NCBI GenBank assembly: GCA_024648695.1
Contig: JACAVV010000010.1
Coordinates: 88,760-152,759 of the forward strand
Direction of reading: 5' to 3'
Length of the DNA stretch: 64,000 nt
Origin: Nitrospina sp.
GTDB lineage: Bacteria > Nitrospinota > Nitrospinia > Nitrospinales > JACRGP01
The notes beneath the pieces are model-generated. The model saw nothing but the letters and a program-made list of their open reading frames with translations. It was not told the origin of the DNA and did no database searches. Every line of letters begins with the position of its first letter. The first letter of the stretch is position 1. Below, piece after piece: positions 8,920 through 18,552 of this stretch. The position numbers and the translations under genes were made by a program.

Positions 8920-9068
8920 CCCAAACTAGGCCTGGAGGAAATACCGGCCTATAGAAGTTGATCGTATACCCACTTCCACCAGCCAAAGGACGGTGATTGC
9001 GATTTTTTCTGATTTATGTTCTATAGCGGCAACGGCGCCCATACCTTCAGTAGCCTTGAGATCCATAA

Positions 9069-9581
9069 ATGATGAGAAAAAATAAAATTTCACGAATTAA
9101 ACGTTTTGCCAGAGATATTTTTCTCCACACGCCTTTCATCAAAATGATCTATGGAACTGTTTTTCTTTGGATTCTGTTTTCTTGTGGAATGTATTGGGCT
9201 GAAACGACAATCAACGACTCCTCCATTAAATCGTTTTGGGATGCTATGTATTGGAGTATCGCTGCATTTTCCACAGCCGGGATCGCGGATACTCCGCAAT
9301 CTCCCTTAGGAAAATTGATTGGGGGAATTTGGAGTGTGCTGGGTTCTCTTCTCTTTTTTGGGGCTATCGTCGCTACCGTCACAACTTATTTCATGCGCCC
9401 CATACAACGTCCGGCAAGACGAATAATCGATGTGATCGAATACAATTTAGAACAGTTAAATGATCTAACTCTGGAAGAACTCGATCTTCTAAAAGACACA
9501 GTAGACGGTCTTATCGTCCACGTTGAAAAAATGAAGGAAAAAGAAATCGCAAAACAAAAGACCGCTCCTGAAAAAAAATAG
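9069..9581 (+). CDS. Two-helix ion-channel-like membrane protein with atypical selectivity filter
   Basis: A 170-residue protein with the layout of a 2TM pore module: TM1 (about 26-44), a pore helix (FWDAMYWSIAAFSTAG, about 57-71), TM2 (about 80-108), then a cytoplasmic tail with a coiled-coil-like YNLEQLNDLTLEELDLLK segment and charged end. In K+ channels the filter reads T(V/I)GYGD; here the equivalent reads TAGIADTP (from residue 69). Loss of the central GYG argues against ordinary K+ selectivity. Start may be the first or second ATG (9069 or 9072). It stands alone, convergent with the zinc-ribbon gene. Confidence 0.68.
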   Translation: MMRKNKISRIKRFARDIFLHTPFIKMIYGTVFLWILFSCGMYWAETTINDSSIKSFWDAMYWSIAAFSTAGIADTPQSPLGKLIGGIWSVLGSLLFFGAIVATVTTYFMRPIQRPARRIIDVIEYNLEQLNDLTLEELDLLKDTVDGLIVHVEKMKEKEIAKQKTAPEKK

Positions 9582-9639
9582 GGCCATCCCACATTGACAG
9601 GAATTCTCCTTTAGACGGTTGGGATTTTAAACTCCGAAC

Positions 9640-10050
9640 TCACCCGGTGGTAGATCTTTCTAAAGGTTCCTCACAAAAATCACATACCGTGTCTTCAGGG
9701 TTGACCACATGCCCACATGCGGAGCATACAGCGTATTTTTCCAGTTCCGCCATTATTGCTTTAGCTCTTTCCAGGTCGGATTTTCTTATCCACAACAAAA
9801 CTTTTGTCAAGGCTGTTGCCGGATAGGCGTGAAAGGACTCGTTCTCCAACTGACAGGGGATCCCTACATTTTCCAAATATCCGCGAATGATGTGGGCATC
9901 CTCCTCTTGCTGAACCGTACACAATCTGGCCAGGTCATCCATCTCCACGACCGCTTCTTCTTCAAGAGCCTCTACCAAAGCAACATTGCATTCACTGCAT
10001 TGGGTGATCTCTTCTCGAAATTCTTCTTTACATTCCGGGCAATAAGGCAT
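9640..10050 (-). CDS. Double zinc-ribbon protein with DUF2007-like (putative signal-transducing) domain
   Basis: A 136-residue cytosolic protein. The ATG at 10050 is chosen because it starts MPYCPECKEEF and has AGAGGTGG a few bases upstream. An N-terminal zinc ribbon (CPEC..CSEC) is followed by a DUF2007-like alpha/beta domain (LCTVQQEEDAHIIRGYLENVGIPCQLENE, then LLWIRKSDLERAKAIM). A second zinc ribbon (CSACGHVVNPEDTVCDFC) closes the protein. Such domains are proposed to bind other proteins or small ligands; there is no defined reaction. It lies 38 bp downstream of the symporter gene on the same strand. Confidence 0.75.
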   Translation of the reverse strand: MPYCPECKEEFREEITQCSECNVALVEALEEEAVVEMDDLARLCTVQQEEDAHIIRGYLENVGIPCQLENESFHAYPATALTKVLLWIRKSDLERAKAIMAELEKYAVCSACGHVVNPEDTVCDFCEEPLERSTTG

Positions 10051-10088
10051 GATCCACCTCTGACTTTTATGAGCAAAAAATAAAGTTG

Positions 10089-11447
10089 TCAATCGTATCT
10101 ATTCACCGTTCCCGCTTCCAGTTCCTTTTCGAAGTCCTGCATTTCACGGGCAATTAAACGGTTCATTCCGAGCAGGGCGATAAGGTTGGGGACCGCCATC
10201 AAGGCATTCATCACATCGGAAATGTTCCAAACCACCTCCAGTTTCGCGACTGCACCAACAAATACGAAACTCACCCATATATATCTATAATGGGTCACGA
10301 AACGCGAACCTGCAAGGTATTCTACACACTTTTCCCCATAATAGCTCCATCCCAAAATTGTGGAGAAGGCGAATGTAATAACGCCCAAAGTGACAATCCA
10401 TTGGCCCCACTGACCCGGAAAGGAGGTTGCAAAGGCCTGTATGGTAAGAGCCACGCCGGTTTTTCCGCCAACCCATACCTGGGTGGTGGCCAGAATTATC
10501 CCTGTGAATGAACAGATCACCAGGGTGTCAAGAAAAGTTCCCGTCATGGAAACCAGGGCTTGTTTTGCGGGATGGTTGGTTTTCGCCGCCGCCGCGGCAA
10601 TGGGAGCGCTTCCTAACCCGGATTCGTTTGAAAACATGCCACGCGCGACGCCGAAGCGAATGGTCTGCGATAAGGCCGCACCGGCAAAGCCTCCAGTGGC
10701 GGCGGTTCCTGTAAATGCGTGTTGCACCAAAGTCGTGAATCCGCTCCATAGGGAAGTGAAATGGGTCAGGATCACCACCATGGCCCCTAAAAAATAAATC
10801 ACGACCATAACCGGGACCAGAAAGGAAGTCACTTCGGCGATCCTTCGGATACCCCCTAAAATTACCATTCCGGTCAGTACCGCCAAAATCACCCCAACGA
10901 AGATTGGGTTGATGCCAAACACTTCCTCAACGGCCTGGGCGGTAGTATTGGATTGCACCATGTTGCCGATGCCAAATGCCGCAAACGCTCCAAACAGAGC
11001 AAAGCAGGTACCGAGCCATTTTTGGCCCAGTCCCAGTTCGAGATAATACATGGGACCACCGGAGAATTGGCCTTCGGAGTTTTTCACCCGATACCTTAAG
11101 GCCAGATAACCTTCACTAAACTTGGTGGCCATTCCGAATAAAGCCGTCACCCACATCCAGAACACCGCGCCAGGTCCTCCCAGAGCAACGGCTGTGCTCA
11201 CCCCCGCAATATTACCAACGCCCACGGTTGCCGCCAATGCAGTCATCAATGCCCCAAAATGGGACACATCGCCTTCGCCGTCCCTTTCTTTGGTAAATGT
11301 TAAACGCAATCCATACCAGAGGTGGCGAAACTGAATGCATCGCAAGCGCCAGGTCAACAACATCCCGGTTCCCAGCAAAAGCACGAGCAACCAGGGTCCC
11401 CAGGCCCAGGAGCTTAGAGTGGACAGTATTTCGTTTAATGCGGTCAT
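10089..11447 (-). CDS. Sodium:alanine (AGCS family) amino-acid symporter
   Basis: A 452-residue inner-membrane carrier with about eleven transmembrane helices. AGCS signatures are clear: TVGVGNIAGVSTAVALGGPGAVFWMWVTALFGMATKFSEGYLALRYR near the front and RFGVARGMFSNESGLGSAPIAAAAAKTNHPAKQALVS in the middle. The family co-imports alanine or glycine with Na+. The start has no obvious Shine-Dalgarno. Na+ coupling would suit a marine organism, but this is only suggestive. The zinc-ribbon gene follows 38 bp downstream. Confidence 0.92.
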   Translation of the reverse strand: MTALNEILSTLSSWAWGPWLLVLLLGTGMLLTWRLRCIQFRHLWYGLRLTFTKERDGEGDVSHFGALMTALAATVGVGNIAGVSTAVALGGPGAVFWMWVTALFGMATKFSEGYLALRYRVKNSEGQFSGGPMYYLELGLGQKWLGTCFALFGAFAAFGIGNMVQSNTTAQAVEEVFGINPIFVGVILAVLTGMVILGGIRRIAEVTSFLVPVMVVIYFLGAMVVILTHFTSLWSGFTTLVQHAFTGTAATGGFAGAALSQTIRFGVARGMFSNESGLGSAPIAAAAAKTNHPAKQALVSMTGTFLDTLVICSFTGIILATTQVWVGGKTGVALTIQAFATSFPGQWGQWIVTLGVITFAFSTILGWSYYGEKCVEYLAGSRFVTHYRYIWVSFVFVGAVAKLEVVWNISDVMNALMAVPNLIALLGMNRLIAREMQDFEKELEAGTVNRYD

Positions 11448-11531
11448 TTTAAGGCAGGAGAGAGAAGAAGAATCACCTTCCTCTTTTCAGTAGAGACGTG
11501 AAAATCTTAAGAGAGGTTCGATGCGGGGCAA

Positions 11532-12221
11532 TCAGGAAGCTTCCCCGTTGCTTGCTTTTAATTCCTTTTCCATGTTGGTGATCATATGCATTTCAGCCCC
11601 CAACTCTCCTCTTAACCGGGTGTTTAAACGTTGAACCCTGTTTTTAAATTTCGGACCGGTCACTTGCACTTTTTCATCCTGGGAAATGCTATGATTTAAA
11701 AATCCAGATATATTTTTTAAAACTGCGTTTTCAGAGGCTCCCAGCTTACCAGCGAGGGCTTTTTTTTCAGGGAGAAAATCCTGAATACCTTTCACATATA
11801 TTTTTCCATTCAGTTCATTGGGCAATAGTTTGACCAATCCCTTATTGCGGTTGATTTCTCTTTTGAAATATTCAATTGCCGCAGTGATGAGCCCTTTATC
11901 CTCATCCGATAACCCGGCTTCTTCTTTCGGCGCCGCATCATCTCCCACATCCTCTTCGCTTATTTTCGAGGGGTCCTCCTCAGCAATAACTTCAGAGTTT
12001 TCGGAAGATGGAGCCGCAGGGGCGAGCCTTTTGACCTTTTCTAATTTGGGAGTATTCCGGAATTTAAAGGGAATCTTGCTTTCGTCATCGGTGAAGTGCC
12101 ATTTGCCTTTATCATCTTTCCATTTAAATACCCTGGCTTGGGAAGAAACAGATACCAAAAGTATTCCGGTGAACAGGGCGAACCCTATCGCCCACTTAAA
12201 GGGTGTCCTGTGAGAATCCAT
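11532..12221 (-). CDS. Exported DUF4124-domain protein
   Basis: A 229-residue protein with a signal peptide (about 1-29, hydrophobic FALFTGILLVSVSSQA). A short DUF4124 domain follows immediately (ARVFKWKDDKGKWHFTDDESKIP), a small beta module found in envelope proteins. A Pro/Ala/Glu-rich acidic linker (about 65-100) leads to a helical C-terminal region of about 130 residues with no motif I recognise. Likely periplasmic. It diverges from the PRC-barrel-like gene across a 123-bp promoter region. Confidence 0.7.
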   Translation of the reverse strand: MDSHRTPFKWAIGFALFTGILLVSVSSQARVFKWKDDKGKWHFTDDESKIPFKFRNTPKLEKVKRLAPAAPSSENSEVIAEEDPSKISEEDVGDDAAPKEEAGLSDEDKGLITAAIEYFKREINRNKGLVKLLPNELNGKIYVKGIQDFLPEKKALAGKLGASENAVLKNISGFLNHSISQDEKVQVTGPKFKNRVQRLNTRLRGELGAEMHMITNMEKELKASNGEAS

Positions 12222-12344
12222 TTAAAATCCCCTTTCGAAAACGGTTTCCAATGGCCGACTTTTTAACACGCTATTATAACAACACGATCCATTCTCTGCT
12301 ATAATTTAAACAAAAACAAAACATTTCCTGAACCGAGGCCTTTT

Positions 12345-12746
12345 ATGGAAAATCACCAGTTGCTCCTGATCACCGAAAATACCTCTCAAATGAACCGGGA
12401 AGACCAGGTGGCCGGTTATTACCTTTATGACAAAGAAAAGGAACTGATCGCTAAAATCAAGGGGCTGATTGTCGAATCGGAAACCTATATCCTCCGATAC
12501 ATTTTGATTTACCTGGGCGGATTTTTAATGATCAAAGGCAAACCGATCCTGATCCCGGCGGAAAATTTCGAGGTTCTGGATATCGGAACAGTTCGGGTAG
12601 ATAAACCCAAAGAATGGTTGCAGGGAGTTCCTTCCCCTGAGGATGTTGAGGAGATTCTGCCGGCTGAGGAGGAACTGATTTTAAGCTATTACGATCTGGA
12701 ACCGTATTGGGCGGCGAAAACCAAGCTGGAAAACGAGGAAGACTGA
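12345..12746 (+). CDS. PRC-barrel-like small cytosolic protein
   Basis: A 133-residue acidic protein. Residues about 20-80 (GYYLYDKEKELIAKIKGLIVES, then LIYLGGFLMIKGKPILIPAENFEV) follow the beta-rich pattern of PRC-barrel domains, which bind protein or RNA partners; the segment GKPILIPAENF is especially typical. The C-terminal third is Glu-rich (DVEEILPAEEELILSYY). GAGG lies about 8 bp before the ATG, and TATAAT at about 12299 is a likely -10 box. No enzymatic motif. Function unknown. Confidence 0.6.
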   Translation: MENHQLLLITENTSQMNREDQVAGYYLYDKEKELIAKIKGLIVESETYILRYILIYLGGFLMIKGKPILIPAENFEVLDIGTVRVDKPKEWLQGVPSPEDVEEILPAEEELILSYYDLEPYWAAKTKLENEED

Positions 12747-12784
12747 TTCTGTAAATATTGACGATTTTACAAATGCTCAAGGTT

Positions 12785-12812
12785 CGGAGTCCCCCAACGC
12801 GAAGGGACTCCG
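12785..12812. terminator. Strong hairpin between convergent genes (possible bidirectional terminator)
   Basis: CGGAGTCCC (12785-12793) pairs perfectly with GGGACTCCG (12804-12812). It lies between the stops of the genes at 12746 (+) and 12833 (-). There is no long T-run on either side, so it may be an mRNA 3'-end stabiliser rather than a true intrinsic terminator. Confidence 0.5.
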
Positions 12813-12832
12813 ACCCGAGTTTAATTCAAACG

Positions 12833-13810
12833 CTATTTCTTTTTCAGGAAGAAGCGTTCTCCACCCCCTTCAATAAACAGCATAGGGTCAGTACCATCCC
12901 GGACCTGGCGATCCTGTTCAATAAATTTTCCACCTTTAGCTGAATAAGAATAATTCGCAAAAGGTTTCCCGTCTGCAGTGATCGTTACTTCATAGTCTCC
13001 ATCAGCAAGTAAATCCTTTACCTGAAGCATACCGCTCACTCTACGGAGTCCAAGATCAACACGTATCCACCAGGGTTTAAAAGTTAGCGTCGTTTCCTTA
13101 CGAACCTTTCCTACATTAGGCCAACCTCCAATAGTTTCACCATCTTTAGTGATCATAATTTTTACAACACGCTCCGTCCATTTACCCATATCGGCATTCT
13201 CATCGCGCAACCAAAGGCTGATGGTTGCAGAGGAATTCGGGTTTCTTTTGGGAAAATAAAAATATGCGTAATCTGACCAGGGACCATCAAAGAAGTATTT
13301 TCCACCTGGATTGTAAGGATCGTCGCCACCTTTCACGCGAACCGTAAACGGAAACTTGTAAAATTCCTTGCCTTCCAGATACCAAACGATTTCATGCTTA
13401 CCTTCCGACAATTTATGCTTTTCCGTTGGTTGTGCATGCCAGCCCCAAAACGGGGGTTTTAATTTGTTGGCGTGATAAAAATTAGTCGTTACCACTTTGC
13501 CGTCCGGTCCCTTGACCTGATGTGCGAGGCGGGCTCCGCCATCATTGGTGTTATAAGGATAGCTATGACTGGGATCATTAAAGTCCGGCAAAAATAAAGC
13601 GCGAATCCGTTCACTAATATAGACTTGCCCGGTTTTCCAGGTCATTTGATTGTTCAAAGCATTGAGCAAATCAGAATACAAGGGAGCCGGTTTAAATTTA
13701 TCCGGCCACTTCAATTCTTTTCCATTGCTCAATTCAGTCGCCTGAACAGGCACAAAAGCAATAGAGACCAAAAACAAGGCAAAAACAATCGCGTTAAAAA
13801 AAGTTTTCAT
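12833..13810 (-). CDS. Exported beta-rich protein of unknown function
   Basis: A 325-residue protein with a clear signal peptide (MKTFFNAIVFALFLVSIAFVPVQA). The mature part is rich in aromatic residues and short beta-type segments (HEIVWYLEGKEFYKFPFTVRVKGGDDPYN, DYAYFYFPKRN, DYEVTITADGKPFANYSYSAKGG), suggesting Ig-like sandwich domains. No cysteine pairs, haem or catalytic motifs are visible. GAGGGTG precedes the ATG. It is probably periplasmic or surface. I do not recognise the family. It is convergent with the PRC-barrel-like gene. Confidence 0.72.
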   Translation of the reverse strand: MKTFFNAIVFALFLVSIAFVPVQATELSNGKELKWPDKFKPAPLYSDLLNALNNQMTWKTGQVYISERIRALFLPDFNDPSHSYPYNTNDGGARLAHQVKGPDGKVVTTNFYHANKLKPPFWGWHAQPTEKHKLSEGKHEIVWYLEGKEFYKFPFTVRVKGGDDPYNPGGKYFFDGPWSDYAYFYFPKRNPNSSATISLWLRDENADMGKWTERVVKIMITKDGETIGGWPNVGKVRKETTLTFKPWWIRVDLGLRRVSGMLQVKDLLADGDYEVTITADGKPFANYSYSAKGGKFIEQDRQVRDGTDPMLFIEGGGERFFLKKK

Positions 13811-14169
13811 TCTTTCACCCTCATTTTGATGGATAAATTCGAGCTCAAAAAATGTTTTGATTTGTTTTTTTTAAAGCCACTCCAAAACACTTTTTTAAAC
13901 TTTTCTTCATCGATCTTAGAAAAATTTGAAAGTTCCCCGAGGAGGAGAACTTTCCTCTCTTATATACCTTCGATTCAAATCCAAATGAAAACAAATATAT
14001 TTTCATCCCAAAACGGATTTCAGAATCATGGTTTCTTGATTACAAAAAACCTTACATCAATTTCTGATGTTTTTAAAACAGAAATTTTTTGAACACCATA
14101 ACGCTTTATTATTCAAAGCTATGGGACATAAAAAAACATCGCTGAAATTACTTGTTCTGGACTGAATCA
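13811..14169. other. 359-bp AT-rich intergenic region
   Basis: No supported ORF. It must hold the promoter of the exported protein gene (reading leftward). It also holds the 3' flank of waaF, including the hairpin at 13928-13954. The weak inverted repeat ACATCA/TGATGT near 14052-14068 is followed by a short T-run on the plus strand. Confidence 0.5.
13928..13954 (-). terminator. Probable intrinsic terminator downstream of the rho-waaF cluster
   Basis: GAAAGTTC (13928-13935) pairs perfectly with GAACTTTC (13947-13954) around an 11-nt loop. Reading leftward, the stem is followed by AAATTTTT. It lies about 215 bp after the waaF stop, so it may serve that operon or protect the next gene. Confidence 0.4.
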
Positions 14170-15264
14170 TCATCTTTTAAAAAACCCTCGATTGGCAAGA
14201 AGCGTTTCCGCTCCTTCTGCAACATCCTTGATACTGATATCCTCCAGGCAAAACGGCTTTCCCAGAACGGAAGGTTTACACTCTCTGAAAAATTTTTGAC
14301 GGCAGGGAGAACAGGAATAGTTTTTGGTCACCAGTACTTTTTGATCATCATCCAAATAGGGTCCCGTGGTTCTGGGATCTCCCGGACCAAATATGCCAAC
14401 CGTTGGCGTCTCCACCATAGCCGCCAAATGCATCAATCCACTATCATTTCCGATAAACAGATCACAACGGCCGATCAAAGCCGTCAGTTCTTCCAGGCCC
14501 CATCCACAAAAGATCTGCAAATCATCCGAGGGACAGTTTTGCTGGATCTCTTTCAGAAGAGGCCTTTCCTTTTCCGATCCCAACAAGGCAATTTTGGCTC
14601 CAAAGTCTTTGATCATCCTTTGACACAGCAAGCCGAAACGTTTAGGATGCCAACCCCGTTCGGGTTTGGAGGTGCCGGGATGCACGGCAACGAGCAATTG
14701 CAGGGAACCCGGGTATATCTCTTTCAGGCGCAGGTTGATGTTCTCCCGAAGTTCCTCGGAAACATATTGAACGAACCGCTTATCCGGTTGTTCCAATCCC
14801 AAAGGAGAAAACAGGTCGGAAAAATAATTCACCCGATACTGCACCTTTTTTTCCTTCGACACTTTTAGCGCGTGTGTCAGAAAAACCTCGCGTCCTTCGG
14901 TTCCGTAACCGATACGTACCGCCGCTCCGCTAAGGTACAACAGGAAAGCACTTCGAAACGAGTTGGGAAACACCACACCCAAATCAAACTGGTACTTTTT
15001 TAATTTCCAGGCAAACGTCATGCCCTTTTTCCCTTTTTGATAGGGACTCCGGATCACAGTATCAATGGCAGGATGATTACGAAGGATCTGGTCGGCAGGA
15101 CTTTTGACCACGGCGGTAATTCGGGCGCAGGGGAAACGGGCTCTTAAGGTTTGGATCGAAGGAAGCACCATGATGACATCACCAATCCAGTTGGGCATCC
15201 ATAGGAGAATATGGCTGAAGTTTTTTCCTTCCAGGTTCTTTGAAAAAAACCCCGCCGGTGTCAT
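14170..15264 (-). CDS. waaF: Lipopolysaccharide heptosyltransferase II-like (GT9)
   Basis: A 364-residue GT-B glycosyltransferase that would add L-glycero-D-manno-heptose to the LPS inner core from ADP-heptose. The ATG at 15264 is used because AGAGGAG lies 8 bp upstream; the frame could open with TTG at 15294. WaaF-type motifs are WMPNWIGDVIMVLPSIQTLR, VVFPNSFRSAFLLYLSG, VRIGYGTEGREVFLTH, and the C-terminal GRCDLFIGNDSGLMHLAA (donor site). Last gene of the rho-rpmE-prfA-prmC-murA cluster, starting 34 bp past murA. It is direct evidence for a heptose-containing LPS. Confidence 0.9.
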   Translation of the reverse strand: MTPAGFFSKNLEGKNFSHILLWMPNWIGDVIMVLPSIQTLRARFPCARITAVVKSPADQILRNHPAIDTVIRSPYQKGKKGMTFAWKLKKYQFDLGVVFPNSFRSAFLLYLSGAAVRIGYGTEGREVFLTHALKVSKEKKVQYRVNYFSDLFSPLGLEQPDKRFVQYVSEELRENINLRLKEIYPGSLQLLVAVHPGTSKPERGWHPKRFGLLCQRMIKDFGAKIALLGSEKERPLLKEIQQNCPSDDLQIFCGWGLEELTALIGRCDLFIGNDSGLMHLAAMVETPTVGIFGPGDPRTTGPYLDDDQKVLVTKNYSCSPCRQKFFRECKPSVLGKPFCLEDISIKDVAEGAETLLANRGFFKR

Positions 15265-15298
15265 AAAAAGGCTCCTCTTGCTTTGCCCGTACAAACGG

Positions 15299-16552
15299 TC
15301 AATTCACACGTTTGATTTTGGCTCCCAGTCCCGATAACTTTTGCTCCATCACGGGATACCCACGATCAATATGGTACACGCGATTGATCACCGATTCTCC
15401 CCTGGCGGCTAGGGCGGCGAGCACCAGAGAAGCACTGGCTCTTAAATCGGTCGCCATCACCGGGGCTCCACTCAAATGCCCGACTCCCTTCACAATGGCC
15501 GTATTGCCCCGGATCTCGATATCGGCTCCCATACGCTTTAGTTCAGCCACATGCATGAACCGGTTTTCGAACACCGTTTCGGTGATCAGGCTTTGGCCCC
15601 GCGCAAGAGTCATCAGCGCCATAAACTGGGCCTGGATATCGGTGGCAAATCCAGGGTAGGGATGGGTCTGGATATCCACTCCCTGAAATCCGTTTCCTGT
15701 TGAGATTTTAACCGAATCTTTACTGGTTTCTACGTTCACCCCGGCTTGCTTCAGCTTCATGATCAAGGGTTCCACATGTTGCGGTATGCAATCGGTCACC
15801 TCAACCTCCCCTGCGGTGATAGCTCCGGCTATCATATATGTAGCCGCTTCGATTCGGTCCGGAAATATTTTGCAGTGGATGGGTTTTAAAGAGGATACCC
15901 CCTGAATGATGATTTCATCGCCTCCCGCTCCCTCGATTTTGGCTCCGGCCAGATTCAGCATATCTGCCAAAAAAACAACTTCCGGTTCTTTTGCAGGATT
16001 TTCCAGCACGGTCTCCCCTTCTGCAAATACGGCGGCCATCATGACGTTCGCGGTACCCGTCACCGATATAGTATCAAAATAGTAACGAGCCCCTTTCAGT
16101 TTTTTGGCACTACCTACGATGTAGCCACCTTGCAATTCGATATTGGCGCCCAAAGCTTCCAGGCCGCGAATATGTAAATCTATAGGACGGGCACCGATGG
16201 CGCATCCACCAGGAAGCGAAACTTTGGCCTGGCCTAAACGGGCTATTAATGGACCGAGGACGAGGCAGGAGGCACGCATGGTCCGCACCAGGTCGTAGGG
16301 CGCTTCAGGATTATTGATATCGCTTGTGTCAAAAGCCAGCCGGTCGCCTTGAATGGAGTCGATTCGCCCACCCAACTCCACAAGTAAATGAATCATTGTG
16401 GACACATCCCGCATCTGCGGGACATTGGTTATTTCGTTTCTTCCCGAAGTCAACAGGGTCGCGGCCAGTATGGGCAATACGGCATTTTTCGCACCGGTGA
16501 TAAACACCTTGCCTTTTAAGGGGACACCTCCCTCGATCACAATCTTATCCAC
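15299..16552 (-). CDS. murA: UDP-N-acetylglucosamine 1-carboxyvinyltransferase
   Basis: A 417-residue cytosolic enzyme of the first committed peptidoglycan step, joining phosphoenolpyruvate to UDP-GlcNAc. The N-terminal GAKNAVLPILAATLL (substrate Lys/Asn) and the active-site loop PGGCAIGARPIDLH with catalytic Cys117 are intact, so it should be fosfomycin-sensitive. The inside-out alpha/beta-barrel repeats and length are standard. The start overlaps the prmC stop by 8 bp, indicating translational coupling. Confidence 0.97.
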   Translation of the reverse strand: MDKIVIEGGVPLKGKVFITGAKNAVLPILAATLLTSGRNEITNVPQMRDVSTMIHLLVELGGRIDSIQGDRLAFDTSDINNPEAPYDLVRTMRASCLVLGPLIARLGQAKVSLPGGCAIGARPIDLHIRGLEALGANIELQGGYIVGSAKKLKGARYYFDTISVTGTANVMMAAVFAEGETVLENPAKEPEVVFLADMLNLAGAKIEGAGGDEIIIQGVSSLKPIHCKIFPDRIEAATYMIAGAITAGEVEVTDCIPQHVEPLIMKLKQAGVNVETSKDSVKISTGNGFQGVDIQTHPYPGFATDIQAQFMALMTLARGQSLITETVFENRFMHVAELKRMGADIEIRGNTAIVKGVGHLSGAPVMATDLRASASLVLAALAARGESVINRVYHIDRGYPVMEQKLSGLGAKIKRVN

Positions 16553-17420
16553 GATCCCTCCTCTCCGCGATGAGAATTCGGTCCTTATCGGAATAATCCT
16601 TTAACAATCGCAATCCATCAAAGGCGATATGCTCCTGAAAAACTTTCATGATGTCCGGCCCCTGCCCCTCTCCAAACTCGATCAACAGGGTTCCCCCCGG
16701 GCGGAGGTGCTTCGGGACTTGCCGGGACATTGCGCGAATGATTTCCAGGCCGTCTTCGCCACCATCCAAAGCCTGCAATGGCTCGAAGTCCTTCACATCG
16801 GGCATCAAATTCCGAATATCCGAACGGGCTATATAAGGTGGATTGGACGCGATCACATCGAAGGTTTCATTTGGGGATAGGTCACGGAACAAATCACTTT
16901 TCCTGAATTCTATACGGTCCTCAACTCCATTTGAACGGGCGTTCTCTTTTGCTATTTGCAACGCTTCGCCGGAAACATCCACCGCTGTCGCTTTCAAACG
17001 AGCAATCTCTTTCGCCGCGCTGATCGCAATAATTCCGGATCCGGTGCCCACGTCCAGTAAATGGATAGGCCGGTTCTCCGGTAAACCTTCCACTACCTGC
17101 AACACTTGCTCGATGAGGTGCTCTGTTTCAGGCCGGGGAATCAGGACATCGGGCGTCACCTTGAATTCAAGCGACCAAAACTCGCGCGTTCCCAGGATAT
17201 AGGCCACAGGTTCCCGTTGCAAACGGCGCCTCAGAAACCCCTCGTTCTGTGCGATCTGCTGAAGGGTTAATGTCCTTTCGGGATTCAACAATATTTCTTT
17301 GCTCGAACAGGCAACCGATTTTCTTAACAACAATTCGGCGTCCAAATGAGCGCTTTCCAGTCCGGCAGATCGCAAACGTCTGGCACTGGATTGCAACACG
17401 GCATGTAAACTGTCTTTCAT
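16545..17420 (-). CDS. prmC: Peptide chain release factor N5-glutamine methyltransferase
   Basis: A 291-residue SAM-dependent enzyme that methylates the Gln of the GGQ motif in release factors. An N-terminal helical RF-binding domain (to about residue 80) precedes the Rossmann fold, with SAM loop DVGTGSGI (123-130) and the catalytic NPPY (193-196). The segment LIPRPETEHLIE is diagnostic. The gene lies 25 bp downstream of prfA, its substrate gene, and overlaps murA by 8 bp, the classical arrangement. Confidence 0.96.
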   Translation of the reverse strand: MKDSLHAVLQSSARRLRSAGLESAHLDAELLLRKSVACSSKEILLNPERTLTLQQIAQNEGFLRRRLQREPVAYILGTREFWSLEFKVTPDVLIPRPETEHLIEQVLQVVEGLPENRPIHLLDVGTGSGIIAISAAKEIARLKATAVDVSGEALQIAKENARSNGVEDRIEFRKSDLFRDLSPNETFDVIASNPPYIARSDIRNLMPDVKDFEPLQALDGGEDGLEIIRAMSRQVPKHLRPGGTLLIEFGEGQGPDIMKVFQEHIAFDGLRLLKDYSDKDRILIAERRDRG

Positions 17421-17445
17421 ATCGGGACGGTCCTCCCGGAATCGG

Positions 17446-18552
17446 TCAAGCGGAGGTGGATGCGGGTTGACCCTGAACCGAGTCGCCGCCTTCCTTCTTC
17501 AAGGCTTCTGCCTGGTAGTGGAGCGTCAGGCCTTCGATGATTTCTTCAAGGTTGCCTTCCATGACTTGCGACAACTTGTGCAGGGTCAGGCCGATGCGAT
17601 GATCGGTGATTCGTTCCTGGGGATAGTTGTAAGTACGAATGCGCTCGCTTCGGTCGCCGCTTCCCACTTGCTGTTTGCGGTCTTTGGCCATTTCAGCTTG
17701 CTGTTTGCTCTGAATGTCATCCAGCAAACGGGCCCGTAACACCTTTAAAGCTTTTTCGCGATTTTTATGTTGCGACTTTTCGTCCTGACAAGTCACCACC
17801 AAACCCGAAGGCACGTGGGTGATGCGAACCGCAGAGTCTGTGGTGTTCACACTTTGTCCCCCTGGACCGGACGAACGGAACACGTCGATTTTTAATTCCG
17901 AAGGATTGATCTGCAAATCGACCTCCTCAGCTTCGGGTAAAATCGCTACCGTTACCGCCGAGGTATGCACCCGGCCCTGGGTCTCAGTTTCCGGGACCCT
18001 TTGCACGCGATGAGTACCACTTTCAAATTTAAGCTTGCTAAAAACGCCCTTACCCTGAATGCTTAGAATGATTTCCTTGAACCCGCCTTTTCCGGTTTCG
18101 TTGCTACTAAGAATATCAACTTTCCATTTCTTGTTTTCGGCATATCGGCTGTACATCCGGAACAGGTCGGCACTGAACAAGCTCGCCTCTTCACCCCCGG
18201 TGCCAGCCCGGATTTCCATGATAACGTCTTTTTCGTCGCGGGAGTCCCTGGGGAGTAGCAGGACTTTTATTTCAGCTTCAATTGCCTCCTTGTCCTCAAG
18301 CAAACCCTCCAATTCTTCCTCCGCGAGAGCACGCATCTCCGCATCCTCCTCTTCATCAAGGATGATTCGGCTTTCTTTGATCTGGGAATCGACTTTTTTG
18401 TATTCGCGGTACTTGCCCACCACGGAAGCAATTTCCGACTGTTCCCTGGCGTACTTCTGAAACTCGTTTTGCTGGGCGATGATATTGGGATCGCTCAGCA
18501 AGGCGTTCAATTGTTCGTAACGCTTTTCTACTTCTTCGAGTTTTTCAAACAT
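17446..18552 (-). CDS. prfA: Peptide chain release factor 1
   Basis: A 368-residue class I release factor reading UAA and UAG. The codon-recognition tripeptide is PET (187-189, in [14 protein letters not shown]), and the peptidyl-hydrolysis motif GGQ is at 231-233. The N-terminal helical domain 1 is intact. The protein is slightly longer than typical at its C-terminus ([17 protein letters not shown] tail). It is followed by prmC, which modifies Gln233. Confidence 0.96.
   Translation of the reverse strand: MFEKLEEVEKRYEQLNALLSDPNIIAQQNEFQKYAREQSEIASVVGKYREYKKVDSQIKESRIILDEEEDAEMRALAEEELEGLLEDKEAIEAEIKVLLLPRDSRDEKDVIMEIRAGTGGEEASLFSADLFRMYSRYAENKKWKVDILSSNETGKGGFKEIILSIQGKGVFSKLKFESGTHRVQRVPETETQGRVHTSAVTVAILPEAEEVDLQINPSELKIDVFRSSGPGGQSVNTTDSAVRITHVPSGLVVTCQDEKSQHKNREKALKVLRARLLDDIQSKQQAEMAKDRKQQVGSGDRSERIRTYNYPQERITDHRIGLTLHKLSQVMEGNLEEIIEGLTLHYQAEALKKEGGDSVQGQPASTSA

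Noticed and set aside
17381..17395. Second sigma-54-like site (TGGCAC...TTGCA)
   Set aside because: The GG and GC are 11 nt apart rather than 12, and the site lies inside the prmC coding region.
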